Shown in pieces: positions 53,041-63,129 of a stretch of 64,000 nt of DNA. The position numbers were made by a program, and so were the translations under genes. Numbering within the stretch: the stretch's first letter is position 1; each line of letters begins with the position of its first letter. A model generated the notes under the pieces. The model was not told where the DNA came from, did not search any database, and saw only the letters and a list, made by a program, of their open reading frames with translations. The stretch comes from CAZPXZ01 sp965219495 (GTDB lineage: Bacteria > Pseudomonadota > Alphaproteobacteria > Rhodobacterales > CAZPXZ01). The stretch spans positions 2,294,001 to 2,358,000 of the forward strand of contig OZ244777.1 in the NCBI GenBank assembly GCA_965219495.1, written 5' to 3'.

Positions 53041-54627
53041 ATGACCAAGTTGGACAAGCTACGTCGCGAGTTCGAGGCAGGTAAGCTATCCCGCCGGGAT
53101 TTTACCAGCGGACTTGCCACCCTGGGGCTATCGTTGTCGGCCGCCAACGCGCTTCTCGTCGCACCTGCCGAAGCGCAGGAGACGCCGCAAAAAGGTGGTC
53201 GCTTGAGGGTGGGGTCATTGCAAGCATCTCCCGCTGAGACACTGGACACGCACGCTGCACTTAGCAGCATCGACGCGATGCGAGGGATGCAGATCTTTAG
53301 TCCCCTCGTGCAAACCACCGCCGAGCTCGGGGTTGTCGGCGAGTTGGCCGAGTCGTGGGAGGCCAACAATACGGCGGACGAGTGGGTCTTCAGGCTCAGG
53401 AAGGGCGTTGAGTTCCATGATGGTCGCGACTTCGGGGCGAAGGACGTGATCTATTCGATTCGGCGCATGCAAGATCCGAAGACTGGATCGCCCGCACGGT
53501 CTTTCCTTGCCGATATCGAGGACATCGTTGCCGATGATGCACACACGGTGCGCATGAAACTCAGCGCACCGAACGTCGGGCTGCCCTCGCTGTTCGCCGA
53601 ATACCACATGAAAATGTATGCGGACGGATGGACCGACTTTGCCAATCCAATCGGCACCGGCCCATTCAAGCTCAAATCCTTCAAGCCCGGTGTCCGTTCG
53701 GTCACCGAACGCAATCCCAACTACTTCAAGAGCGGCGTGCCGCATCTGGATGAGATCGAGCTCTTTAGCATTCCCGACACGACCGCGCGGACGAGCGCCT
53801 TCCTTGCCGGAGAAATTCACCTGATGGAAGACATCGACCCGACGACCATAGACCTGATCGAGCAGGCCCCAGGCGTCGAGGTGGTTTCTGTGCCGACGGC
53901 GCTGTACATCCCGTTTTCGATGAATGTTGAAGTGCCGCCGTATGACAATGCTGACGTGCGGCTTGCGTTGAAGCTCATCGTCGATCGCGAAAGGTATGTC
54001 CAGATCGTGTACAAGGGCCATGGTCAGATCGGCAACGACCATCCCATCCCGGCGAACTACCCGGAGCATTGTGCCGATCTACCGATTCAGGAATATGATC
54101 CCGAGAAGGCGAGTTCCCTGCTCAAGAAGGCCGGATACGCAGACTACACGTTCGAACTGCACGGTTCGGAGGGGCTCCAAGGCGGCATGAACACGGCCTT
54201 GACATACTCCGAAATGGCCAAGGCCGCCGGAATCAACATCAAGGTGATCCGTAACCCGGCCGACGGTTTTTGGGACGCCGTATGGATGCAAAAGCCGTTC
54301 TTCGGCAGTGCATGGAACATGCGCCCGAGCGCCGATGTGATCCTGACGACGGTGTTCAAATCCGACGCGCCGTGGAACGAGTGCCGATGGAAACGGCCGG
54401 AGTTCGATAAGCTGTTGCTCGAGGCGCGGCGAACCTTTGATGAGGCCGAGCGTCAGGCGATGTTCTGCGATATGCAGCGACTGATCAAAGAAGATGGCGG
54501 GTCTGTAATTCCGGCGCATGGTAACCTACTCGACGCCCGCTCGAGCAGAGTCAAGGGGCTGGTCCCCCATCCGGGGGGGAGCCTCGGTTACTATCGCTTC
54601 GGCGAAACGTGCTGGCTTGAGAGTTAA
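53041..54627 (+). CDS. Dipeptide-type ABC importer substrate-binding protein (Tat-exported)
   Basis: A 528-residue family-5 binding protein. The leader KLSRRDFTSGLATLGLSLSAANALLVAPAEAQ has a clear twin-arginine motif. Mature landmarks are WVFRLRKGVEFHDGRDFGAKDVIYSIRRM, IGTGPFKLKSF and the late GGSVIPAHGNLLDARSSRVKGL. It leads the operon with two permeases and a double ATPase; substrate unknown, but the linked ureohydrolase and dipeptidase genes hint at a guanidino or peptide compound. Confidence 0.93.
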   Translation: MTKLDKLRREFEAGKLSRRDFTSGLATLGLSLSAANALLVAPAEAQETPQKGGRLRVGSLQASPAETLDTHAALSSIDAMRGMQIFSPLVQTTAELGVVGELAESWEANNTADEWVFRLRKGVEFHDGRDFGAKDVIYSIRRMQDPKTGSPARSFLADIEDIVADDAHTVRMKLSAPNVGLPSLFAEYHMKMYADGWTDFANPIGTGPFKLKSFKPGVRSVTERNPNYFKSGVPHLDEIELFSIPDTTARTSAFLAGEIHLMEDIDPTTIDLIEQAPGVEVVSVPTALYIPFSMNVEVPPYDNADVRLALKLIVDRERYVQIVYKGHGQIGNDHPIPANYPEHCADLPIQEYDPEKASSLLKKAGYADYTFELHGSEGLQGGMNTALTYSEMAKAAGINIKVIRNPADGFWDAVWMQKPFFGSAWNMRPSADVILTTVFKSDAPWNECRWKRPEFDKLLLEARRTFDEAERQAMFCDMQRLIKEDGGSVIPAHGNLLDARSSRVKGLVPHPGGSLGYYRFGETCWLES

Positions 54628-55574
54628 TGGCGGCGCTTTTCGTTCGGCGTTTTTTTTCAGGCCTGATCACGCTTTGGGTGGTTTCGGTCCTCGTGTTTGC
54701 GGGGACCGAAATTCTTCCAGGGGATGTCGTATCGGCGCGTCTCGGCCAGTCCGCGACGCCCGAGACCCTCGCTGCGATGCGTCAAGAGCTCGGGCTCGAA
54801 AGGCCGGCGATTGTACGTTATTTCAGCTGGCTGTCCGGCTTTGTGCGGGGTGACCTCGGGACATCTCTCGCCCTCAACCGTCCGGTTGCCGAACTCGTTG
54901 CGGACCGCGCCTGGAACACCTTCTTGCTCACCGCGCTCACCGCGTCGGTCGCGATTCCGCTATCGATCGGATTGGGCTTGTTCGCCGCCGCGTTCCCGCG
55001 GCGTTTCATCGATAACGCCATATCGATTTCGTCTCTGATCGCCATTTCACTTCCAGAGTTCTTTACGGGTGCGCTGCTGGTCGTGATCTTCGCGGTAAAC
55101 TTCGGATGGTTCCCGGCGATGAGCTACGTACCGGAGACGGAAAATTGGGGGACCGTTCTCTACGCCTTGTTCCTGCCGACGGTGACGCTCACATTGGCCT
55201 TGATGGCGCATGCCATTCGAATGACCCGCGCGACCGTACTCGACGTGCTGCAATCACCATATGTCGAGATGGCGGTCCTCAAAGGCGTCTCCAAGCGCCG
55301 CATCATCCTGCGACATGCCCTGCCCAATGCATTCGGGCCGATCGCCAATGTGATTGCTCTCTCGCTTGGGTACTTGGTGACAAGCGTCGTAGTCGTCGAG
55401 GCGGTCTTCGCCTATCCGGGGCTTGGCCGGCAGATGGTCGATGCTGTGGTAACGCGAGATCTAGCGATGGTCCAGGCAATCGCAATGATCTTCTGCACCG
55501 TCTACGTCGTGGTCAATCTGCTGGCTGACTTCGCGGCCATGGCTGCAAATCCTCGAATCCGCATGCCGAAATGA
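54627..55574 (+). CDS. Dipeptide-type ABC importer permease (DppB-like)
   Basis: A 315-residue permease whose ATG overlaps the binding-protein stop (TAATG). It has the DppB-type N-terminal helix VRRFFSGLITLWVVSVLVFAGTEILPGD, FVRGDLGTSLALNRPV and the EAA loop MAVLKGVSKRRIILRHALPNAFGPIAN, with six predicted helices. Confidence 0.92.
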   Translation: MAALFVRRFFSGLITLWVVSVLVFAGTEILPGDVVSARLGQSATPETLAAMRQELGLERPAIVRYFSWLSGFVRGDLGTSLALNRPVAELVADRAWNTFLLTALTASVAIPLSIGLGLFAAAFPRRFIDNAISISSLIAISLPEFFTGALLVVIFAVNFGWFPAMSYVPETENWGTVLYALFLPTVTLTLALMAHAIRMTRATVLDVLQSPYVEMAVLKGVSKRRIILRHALPNAFGPIANVIALSLGYLVTSVVVVEAVFAYPGLGRQMVDAVVTRDLAMVQAIAMIFCTVYVVVNLLADFAAMAANPRIRMPK

Positions 55575-56464
55575 TGGCGCGAGCAACGACCGCCCCCGAT
55601 CCTGCCACGGCAACGCCGGAAATGGCGGAGACAGCAAACCGGACGAGAACACGGATTCCGTTTTCCGCGTGCGTCGGCCTTGTCATCCTCGCGACCTACG
55701 CCGCCGTCATGATCGTCGGACCCTACGTCGCGCCGTATTCAACCGGCGAAATCATCAGTGTCAAAGCCTATGCGCAGCAGAGCGAAGATGCGTTTCTGGG
55801 CACCGATGCCCTGGGGCGGGACCTGCTGTCCCGTATGTTGCACGGCGCCCGCCTGACCATCCTGCTGGCGTTTGCCGCGACGGCGCTCGGCTTCGTCGGC
55901 GGTGTGGTCTTGGGATTTGCGTGCGCCGAATATCGCGGCTGGTTCGACGGCATCATGATGCGCCTGATTGACGTCATTATCTCGATCCCGCCAATCATGT
56001 TTGCCCTGGTGGTCATTGCCGCAATCGGCAGTTCCATCCCCTCCCTGATTGGTATCGTGGCGGTGGTGCAGGCGCCGCGTGTCGCACGTGTGGCACGGGC
56101 CGTGGCTATGGACATTTCGGTCCTCGATTTCGTGGAGGTTGCGCGGGCGCGGGGTGAAAGCGTATCGTCTCTGCTCCAGCGGGAGATCTTGCCGAATTCG
56201 ATCCGCCCGTTGGCGGCGGATTTTGGCATGCGCTTCACGTACTCGATCCTCTACCTTGCTGCGTTGAGTTTTCTTGGTCTCGGCATACAGCCGCCCGAGT
56301 CGGATTGGGGCGGCATGGTTCGGGAGAACTTGGTGGGGCTGTATTTCGGCGCCTCGGCTGCGTTGGTGCCTGCCGCGGCGATCGCCACCCTTACCGTGGG
56401 AATAAACCTCGTTTGCGATTGGCTGGCGGGCGGACGGGACATTTCGCGAGAGCTGTTGCGCTGA
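55571..56464 (+). CDS. Dipeptide-type ABC importer permease (DppC-like)
   Basis: A 297-residue permease, ATGA-coupled to the preceding gene. It carries the DppC hallmark FLGTDALGRDLLSRMLHGARLTI, the EAA loop VEVARARGESVSSLLQREILPN and the closing FLGLGIQPPESDWGGMVREN. Confidence 0.92.
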   Translation: MMARATTAPDPATATPEMAETANRTRTRIPFSACVGLVILATYAAVMIVGPYVAPYSTGEIISVKAYAQQSEDAFLGTDALGRDLLSRMLHGARLTILLAFAATALGFVGGVVLGFACAEYRGWFDGIMMRLIDVIISIPPIMFALVVIAAIGSSIPSLIGIVAVVQAPRVARVARAVAMDISVLDFVEVARARGESVSSLLQREILPNSIRPLAADFGMRFTYSILYLAALSFLGLGIQPPESDWGGMVRENLVGLYFGASAALVPAAAIATLTVGINLVCDWLAGGRDISRELLR

Positions 56465-58326
56465 GCGCGACGCTTGAGATTCAAGGTCTGACGGTCGAAG
56501 CCGTATCGGCGTCGGGCGGATGGAATCGGATCGTCCGAAACGTTAGCGTCTGCGTCGACCGGGGCGAGGTGGTAGCGCTGATCGGCGAATCCGGAGCGGG
56601 TAAGAGCACCGTCGCCTTGTCAGCCTTGGGCTATGCCCGGAGTGGCTGCCGGATCACGGGCGGTCAGGTGTATTTCCGCGACACCGACTTTCTGTCACTC
56701 GGTCCGGCCGAGCAAAGGGCCTTGCGGGGTAGACGCATCGCATATGTCGCGCAAAGCGCGGCCGGTTCCTTGAACCCGGCGATCACCATTGGCAAGCAGG
56801 TCGCGGAAGGACCTGTAGTTCATAAGATCGCGGGATTTCGCGAGGCAAGGCGGCGCGCGGTCGAACTCTTCCGACGCCTCGATCTTCCCCAGCCGGAGTC
56901 ACTCAGCAGACGCTATCCACACCAGATCAGCGGCGGCCAGCAACAAAGGGTCATCCTGGCGATGGCCCTGTCCTGCTCGCCGGAGGTGCTGGTGCTCGAT
57001 GAGCCGACGACGGCGCTGGACGTCACCACGCAGATCGAGGTGCTCAAGGTCGTCAAGTCCGTCATTCGCGACGAAGGTTCCGCGGCGATCTACGTTTCGC
57101 ACGATCTCGCCGTCGTGGCGCAGATTGCCGACAGGATCGTCGTGATGAACGGCGGCGAGATCGTCGAGCAGGGAACGACGCACGAAATCCTCACCGTGCC
57201 GCGCGAACCATATACGAAACTGCTGATGGGGGCGGTGCGACCGCCGCCGCGGAATGTCATCGGCAGTTCGTCGCCACGGACCCCGGCATCTCCAGTCCTG
57301 GCCGTGCGGGACGTCCGGGCGAGCTACAAGAAGAAGGGACGTCTCTGGAAAAGCGGCGAGGCCGACGTCAATTACGTCCTTCACGACATCGAGTTTTCGA
57401 TCAAGCGCAGCGAAGTAGTCGCGGTGGTCGGAGAATCGGGGAGCGGAAAGAGTACGCTTGCGCGCGTCGTCGCGGGCCTTCATCGACCCGACGCCGGCGC
57501 GATCGAATTCGAGGGCGAGGTTCTTGCGCCGATGGTGCGTCAGCGCGTGGTCGACCGGCTACGGCAAATACAGCTCGTCGTGCAGAGCCCCGACACATCC
57601 CTCAACCCGGCGCAACGGATCGAGAGGGTCCTCGGCCGACCGCTCGACTTGTACTTTTCACTCGACGCCGGCAGTCGAGGCGTCCGGGTCAGTGACCTGC
57701 TGCAGCTTGTCGGTCTGCCCACCGAATATGCAGCGCGCTATCCGCTGCAATTGTCCGGCGGCGAGAAGCAACGCGTATCGCTCGCGCGCGCACTGGCGGC
57801 GGATCCGGCGATCGTCCTGTGTGACGAAGTCCTGTCGTCGCTTGACACCGTGGTCGCCGCGTCGGTGCTCGAGTTGCTACAGGACCTGCAGACTCGATTG
57901 GGGGTTGCGATCCTATTCATCTCGCACGACCTTGCGACGGTTGCGTCGATCGCCGATCGAGTGATGGTGCTCTATGCTGGCCGCATCTGTGAAGTCGGAC
58001 CGACAGAAGAGGTCTTCTCACCACCCTATCACCCGTATACGGCGCTCCTCATTTCGTCGGTCCCCGAATTGCGGCAAGGTTGGCTGGAAGATGTCCTCAG
58101 TTCCCGAATAGTCGCCTCGGTCGTCGATCGCGACGCGCTCGCAAGCGCTGCGGGTTGCCCATTTTTCAACCGTTGTCCTCTCGCCATCGACGGCGTATGC
58201 GACCGCGAGCTGCCTCCGGCCCACAAGGTGGCTGACGACGATGTCATCTATTGTCATCGCGATCTGGCGGACCTCATGGGCATCAGCGCCATCAAGGTGG
58301 CCGAGGATAGGGTAACCCGTCGATGA
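56461..58326 (+). CDS. Fused DppD-DppF-type double ATPase
   Basis: Two complete ABC domains in one chain. The first has GESGAGKST, ISGGQQQRV and VLVLDEPTTALD; the second GESGSGKST, LSGGEKQRV and IVLCDEVLSSLD; a cysteine-rich end (GCPFFNRCPLAIDGVCD) follows. One protein therefore replaces the usual pair. No ATG or GTG starts the conserved region: a CTG at 56461 overlaps the previous stop (CTGA), and TTG codons at 56413 and 56419 are alternatives. The assigned start is tentative. Confidence 0.85.
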   Translation: MSATLEIQGLTVEAVSASGGWNRIVRNVSVCVDRGEVVALIGESGAGKSTVALSALGYARSGCRITGGQVYFRDTDFLSLGPAEQRALRGRRIAYVAQSAAGSLNPAITIGKQVAEGPVVHKIAGFREARRRAVELFRRLDLPQPESLSRRYPHQISGGQQQRVILAMALSCSPEVLVLDEPTTALDVTTQIEVLKVVKSVIRDEGSAAIYVSHDLAVVAQIADRIVVMNGGEIVEQGTTHEILTVPREPYTKLLMGAVRPPPRNVIGSSSPRTPASPVLAVRDVRASYKKKGRLWKSGEADVNYVLHDIEFSIKRSEVVAVVGESGSGKSTLARVVAGLHRPDAGAIEFEGEVLAPMVRQRVVDRLRQIQLVVQSPDTSLNPAQRIERVLGRPLDLYFSLDAGSRGVRVSDLLQLVGLPTEYAARYPLQLSGGEKQRVSLARALAADPAIVLCDEVLSSLDTVVAASVLELLQDLQTRLGVAILFISHDLATVASIADRVMVLYAGRICEVGPTEEVFSPPYHPYTALLISSVPELRQGWLEDVLSSRIVASVVDRDALASAAGCPFFNRCPLAIDGVCDRELPPAHKVADDDVIYCHRDLADLMGISAIKVAEDRVTRR

Positions 58327-59321
58327 AACGCTATTCAGCGCATATGCCCGCGACCGGCATCGCGTCATTCATGAGGGCGCCGATTTGCGAAGACCTGCGG
58401 CGCCTTGAAACCGATGTCGCGGTGCTCGGCGTGCCGTACGACGCAGGTACCGGCAACCGGCCCGGAACGCGTTTCGGACCACGCGAAATCCGCAACAACT
58501 CGTCATACTTCGGAGGATGGGGCGGCGGGGCGGTCAGCAGCTACTGGGATATCGACAAACAGAAACGGATGATGGAGGGCGTGAAGGTCGTCGATTGCGG
58601 AGACGTCGACATTGCCTATTACGACATTGAACAGAATTTCAGGAGGATCACCGAAACCGTGGGCGCGTTGCTGGATCGCGATGCACTTCCCGTCATGCTC
58701 GGCGGCGACCATTCGATCACCTTTCCGATCGTCCGGGCGTTCGAACGATTCGCTTCCTTGGACATCGTTCATATCGACGCCCACATGGACTGGATCGACC
58801 ACGTCGACGGCATCCGCTATGGCAACGGCAGCAACATGCGCCGCTGCATGGAGCTGCCGTTCGTGCGCGAGATGACCCATGTCGGCATTCGCGACGCCCG
58901 TTCGCGCGAAGGGGATGACGCCGACGCCGTTGCGGCGGGCGCCCGTGTCTTCACCCGCAGAAACGTGCGGAACTGGGGAACTGCAAGGGTTGTCGAACAG
59001 ATCCCCGCAATGGAATACGTCTACGTGACGATCGATATCGACAGCCTCGACCCGTCGATCGCGCCAGGCACGAGTTCACCCGCAGTCGACGGTCTCCTCT
59101 ACCACGAACTCAGCGAAATCCTCGAAGGAGTGGCCGCAAAGGGTCGTGTCGTCGGGTTCGATCTCACCGAGGTCAACCCGCACCTCGATCTGCACGGAAT
59201 GACCAGCCTCGTAGCAGTCTCGGTGATCCTGGAGTTTCTCGGCGCCATCTTCGAGCACTCGCGTCAATCGGTCGAGGACGGTCCCAGCGACCGGCCGCGT
59301 ATTGGTCGAGCCGGTTCGTAG
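58323..59321 (+). CDS. Ureohydrolase (agmatinase/arginase family)
   Basis: A 332-residue binuclear manganese enzyme that would cut a guanidino group to urea and an amine. Metal ligands are visible in MLGGDHSITFP (His), VHIDAHMDW (Asp-Ala-His-x-Asp) and VTIDIDSLDPSIAPGTSSP (Asp-x-Asp), and GTRFGPREIRNNS is the N-terminal family motif. The substrate may be agmatine, guanidinopropionate/butyrate, guanidine or another guanidino compound; motifs alone do not decide. Its ATG overlaps the ATPase stop by 4 bp, so it is part of the transporter operon. Confidence 0.9.
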   Translation: MKRYSAHMPATGIASFMRAPICEDLRRLETDVAVLGVPYDAGTGNRPGTRFGPREIRNNSSYFGGWGGGAVSSYWDIDKQKRMMEGVKVVDCGDVDIAYYDIEQNFRRITETVGALLDRDALPVMLGGDHSITFPIVRAFERFASLDIVHIDAHMDWIDHVDGIRYGNGSNMRRCMELPFVREMTHVGIRDARSREGDDADAVAAGARVFTRRNVRNWGTARVVEQIPAMEYVYVTIDIDSLDPSIAPGTSSPAVDGLLYHELSEILEGVAAKGRVVGFDLTEVNPHLDLHGMTSLVAVSVILEFLGAIFEHSRQSVEDGPSDRPRIGRAGS

Positions 59322-59364
59322 CCAGCCGCGCGAAGGGAAATCCATTGCGTACGGGGGCCATGCG

Positions 59365-60345
59365 ATGAACACTTCCACGCTGCACGACGACCTTGTCATC
59401 GTCGATGGCTTGCTCATCTCGAGATGGAGCCACGACGTGTTCGCGGACATGCTCCGGGGTGGCCTGACTGCCGCCAACTGCAGCTGCCTGGTCTGGGAGA
59501 ATTTGCGTGGCGCAATGGACAATATTGCCGAATGGAAGGCTTGGTTCAGGGTGCATGAAGATCTCATTCTTCAAGTTCACTCCACGACCGATATCTTTCG
59601 GGCAAAGGAGGAAGGCAAGGTCGGCATTATGCTGGGTTGGCAGAACACCAGCGGATTTGAGGACCGGATCGGATACCTGGAGCTCTTCAAGGCGCTCGGG
59701 ATTGGCGTCATGCAGTTGACCTACAACACCCAGAATATGTGCGGCAGCGGATGCTACGAGTCGCGTGACGGCGGTCTTTCCGATTTTGGCCGCGAAGTCG
59801 TCGACGAGATGAACCGTGTCGGCATTGTTTGCGACCTGTCGCATGTCGGTCCCGAGACGAGCGCAGATGCAATCCGACACTCGAAGAAGCCGGTGGCGTT
59901 CACACATTGCTTGCCGGCGGGTCTCAAGGCCCACCCACGCAACAAGACCGACGAGCAACTCAAGCTGATTGTCGACAATGGTGGTTTCGTCGGCGTCACC
60001 ATGTATCCGTGGTTTCTGGCCCGCGGCAACGAGTCGACGGTCGACGATTATGTTGTGGCCATCGAGTACGTGCTAAACCTGGTCGGCGAGAACCAGGTCG
60101 GTATCGGCACCGATTTTACGCAGGATCAGGGGCCCGGTTTTCTCGAATGGCTCGCTCGTGACAAAGGATGCGGCCGTCTTGTGTTTGAAGTCGGGGACGC
60201 GGTGTTCCCCGATGGTATTGAAGCCATCGGGGACATGCCGAATTTGACACTGGCGATGGAGCGCCGCGGCTGGTCCGAAATCCGGATCCGCAAAGTGATG
60301 GGAGAAAACTGGATCCGTTTTCTTGCAGATGTTTGGGGCGAATGA
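59365..60345 (+). CDS. Membrane (renal) dipeptidase family protein with altered metal site
   Basis: A 326-residue amidohydrolase-superfamily protein of peptidase family M19. Retained are the histidines in VCDLSHVGPET and VAFTHCLPAG and the acidic GIGTDFTQDQGP. The N-terminal HxD pair is missing (VDGLLISRWS instead of DGHxD), and the bridging Glu segment reads LGWQNTSGFED. It may use one metal or act on a different amide. The start at 59365 is chosen because similarity begins there and GGGGG lies shortly before it; it follows the ureohydrolase by 43 bp. Confidence 0.82.
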   Translation: MNTSTLHDDLVIVDGLLISRWSHDVFADMLRGGLTAANCSCLVWENLRGAMDNIAEWKAWFRVHEDLILQVHSTTDIFRAKEEGKVGIMLGWQNTSGFEDRIGYLELFKALGIGVMQLTYNTQNMCGSGCYESRDGGLSDFGREVVDEMNRVGIVCDLSHVGPETSADAIRHSKKPVAFTHCLPAGLKAHPRNKTDEQLKLIVDNGGFVGVTMYPWFLARGNESTVDDYVVAIEYVLNLVGENQVGIGTDFTQDQGPGFLEWLARDKGCGRLVFEVGDAVFPDGIEAIGDMPNLTLAMERRGWSEIRIRKVMGENWIRFLADVWGE

Positions 60346-61683
60346 CGACATCGGCTGACGCCAGATGGTTGTTCCCGCACCAAACCTCACGGACGATTGC
60401 GAGAACCGAATTACGCGGAAGGCAGGTGAACCTCTGCCATTCCGTGATTCGTCAGTTCTGCCTGCCAACTCTTCTTGAACTTGCTCGAAAGGCCTCCGAA
60501 TTCGCGTCGAAAGCATCGTGTGAAATGTGCGCCATCCGATCATCCGAACTCGAGTGCGGCCCCGGCAATTGAATGGCGGAGTTTGCCGGCGGCCAACGGC
60601 CATGTCGCGGGCGCATCTTCCGATCAAGTGCTCCCGGCTTGAATCTCCGGCGTTTACTGAATTGCACGTTCCCGCTACCGGACGCTGGTGTCGAGCCGCC
60701 CCGCGATAGCGGCGATCTGAAGCGGCTCGCTCACTTGTTGCTCCATGAGAAAGATTGAGCGACGCACGCGATGATCGTTGACGTGCGCATGATCGAATGC
60801 AAGCGGCCTTTGCGCATGAGATGGTGGATCTCGTCGACGACGAAGATTTTGTCCATGGCCGGCGTCAACTTGGGAAATACCCCGATAAGATCTCTTTATT
60901 GGCAGCTGTGTACGCAGCAGCGTCGTCCGTCCATCAAGCCGACACGCGCCGGCACGAATCTACCCGTGCACACGCCGACCAGGGCGATGCCGTAGCGCGC
61001 TACCAACTGTAAAGTTTTGCCAAGACCGGATCGATGGATTCGATCGCCAGTAATCGCCCGCCGCCGCCATTGCGGCAGTCGAACTCGCACGGCTCGCGAA
61101 GCGGCCCCCACGGGTTCACTTCCACGCCGTAGCCCGCGCGAATGGGATCGGTCGTTGGCGCCATCACCGTCCGTGCGCAGCGGACTCGGCTGCTCCTGTC
61201 GCCGAAGTCCGGCGCATGACGCAGCGCGTCAAAGATGCGTGCGAGGGGAGAAAGGCGAACTTCTACCATAGGATAAAACCTTCGCGAAGAGCAGGTCGGT
61301 TTCCCCCATCTTTGCCCTCCCGCGACTCGGTCTGCTCGACGGACTTTTCGTACTGGCGCCAGTCGTCGGGATTGACGGTCCACTCGACAACGCCGCCCTA
61401 TAGGCGGCGAAGCGAAGAACACCGCGCGTTCCGGCTGAACGAGCGATCCAGCGTGTTGCTCCCGGCAGAACCGGGACGGGTCGAACGGGTGGCTCGTCAC
61501 ACGCGGTGATCCCTTGGGGAACTTCGGAACGACCGGCCTCTCGTCTGCGCGCTTCCGCTTTCACGTCGGCCGAACGAATTTCCACGGACCGATGACAGGT
61601 TCAAACAACGAACCAGACCAGTGCGCTCGAAGGCAGCGTGACATTGGATGGGTGCGCCGAACGAACACGCGGTCCGACGCCGT
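60346..61683. other. Large intergenic region without recognised genes
   Basis: About 1.3 kb between two convergent genes. A minus-strand frame (61000-61500) encodes 166 unrecognised residues, and a short minus stretch near 60740-60870 reads MDKIFVVDEIHHLMRKG, reminiscent of an ATPase Walker B, but no family could be assigned. Possibly eroded genes. Confidence 0.4.
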
Positions 61684-62946
61684 TTATCTGCCGATGGGGA
61701 AGTTCCGGGTGTGCGCTTCGGGGGACATCGCCAAGACTTCCGCCTCGAAGATCATTCCTGGGAGTGGCAGCGAGGGGAGGGGAATGCCGGTCGACGCGGG
61801 TCCGGGATAGCTGAAGTACGTGTTGCGTATGCCGATGTTGGCGAACAGATCACTCTGAGCGTCTGAGCCCTTGTAGAAGGCATTGATCCTGACGACATCC
61901 TTCGTCGACAGGCCGAAATCGGCCAGGACGCTGACGACATGGTCCATTGACGCTTTCGTCTGGGCGGCAACGTCGCCTGGACAGACGACCTTTCCGTCAC
62001 GGGTGAACGGTGGCTGGGCGCCGACAAAGAACAGATCCCCGCACTGCACGCCTTGGGCGTACGGCAAGTGAACTGGCCAAGTCCAATGGGCGTCGGGCCC
62101 GACATGACGTCGCGGCAGCCGGCTCCCGTCGGTATCCAGCATGGCGATGAGATCGATCTTCACCATTGCGCCGTCGGGAAGCAGGCGCTGTACGGGCACC
62201 TCGGTGGCGACCGGTCCAGGATCACCGAAATGTCGCGCCGCCGCGGTGACACCCGCCAGCCAATCGGCCGTCGCACCCCGGGCGACGAAGTACCGGCGAA
62301 GTTTGACCGCATCATCGAGGGTCGCGCCAAATTCACCGAGGATTTGCGCGAGGTTGCCCATGACGACGTCGCTCTGCGCGACGATGTCTCCAGGGTGTCT
62401 TGGAACGCCGGACGCATCGCATGCCACCTGACCGCTGACGAAGATCATCTGGCCGCAACGAACGGCATGCGAAAACGGCTGGGGCAAGGGACCAGCGCCG
62501 TGCCCTGTCGCATAGGTGCGCGGCAGCGTCGATCCATCCTGGCCGAGCATCGCGTCGGCGTCGATCTCGACGGCGAGGCCGGGGAGAGCGAGGTGCGGTA
62601 GCGGCACCGCGGTGACCGCCGGCCCGGGTCCGGAACCGAACGCCGTCCCCACGGTCGTCAGGAACTCTCCCTCGTCGACGCTGCCGTCGTTGGCGTAATA
62701 GGCGACGAGCCGGGTGACGGCTTCAGGTCCGACACCGAATTCAGCAACGACCGTGCGGATGTGCGCCGCGGCGTTGCGAGCCTGAACCATGAGGTCGCCC
62801 GAATTGAGCACCTTGCCCTTGGTGTCGAGATCGACCTGGCCGCGGACCGAGATCAGATCGCCGCAATGCACGGCGTCGTGGTAGATGTCCGAAACCAGGT
62901 CGGCCAAGTCCCAGTGCCCTGGTGGCTTTCCAAATGTTCGCTTCAT
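61684..62946 (-). CDS. Triple RidA-domain protein
   Basis: A 420-residue chain made of three consecutive RidA/YjgF/UK114 units of about 140 residues. Unit 1 has VHCGDLISVRGQVDLDTKGKV, unit 2 VRCGQMIFVSGQVACDASGVP, unit 3 VQCGDLFFVGAQPPFTRDGKV, each followed by VxNL/Vxxx-type helices. RidA normally trimerises, so one chain could form a whole trimer. The arginine that in canonical RidA hydrolyses imines is not seen: the matching turns read GPGPAVTAV, DPGPVATEV and YPGPASTGI. The start at 62946 has GGAG nearby; the frame is open to 63075. Confidence 0.88.
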   Translation of the reverse strand: MKRTFGKPPGHWDLADLVSDIYHDAVHCGDLISVRGQVDLDTKGKVLNSGDLMVQARNAAAHIRTVVAEFGVGPEAVTRLVAYYANDGSVDEGEFLTTVGTAFGSGPGPAVTAVPLPHLALPGLAVEIDADAMLGQDGSTLPRTYATGHGAGPLPQPFSHAVRCGQMIFVSGQVACDASGVPRHPGDIVAQSDVVMGNLAQILGEFGATLDDAVKLRRYFVARGATADWLAGVTAAARHFGDPGPVATEVPVQRLLPDGAMVKIDLIAMLDTDGSRLPRRHVGPDAHWTWPVHLPYAQGVQCGDLFFVGAQPPFTRDGKVVCPGDVAAQTKASMDHVVSVLADFGLSTKDVVRINAFYKGSDAQSDLFANIGIRNTYFSYPGPASTGIPLPSLPLPGMIFEAEVLAMSPEAHTRNFPIGR

Positions 62947-63129
62947 CTCGCCGTCTCCAGTATGATACTGTCCGCAACGCGCGGATCGTGCCCATGTCGG
63001 CGCATGAGGAACGAAGCGCCACGCAGGCGTTATCATTAAATCGATGAACCCGTCTGAATAGAATGGGGAGGACAACTTTCTGAATCAATGTGTCCTCGCC
63101 GCTGTCGGGCAACAACCGAAGGGGTCACG

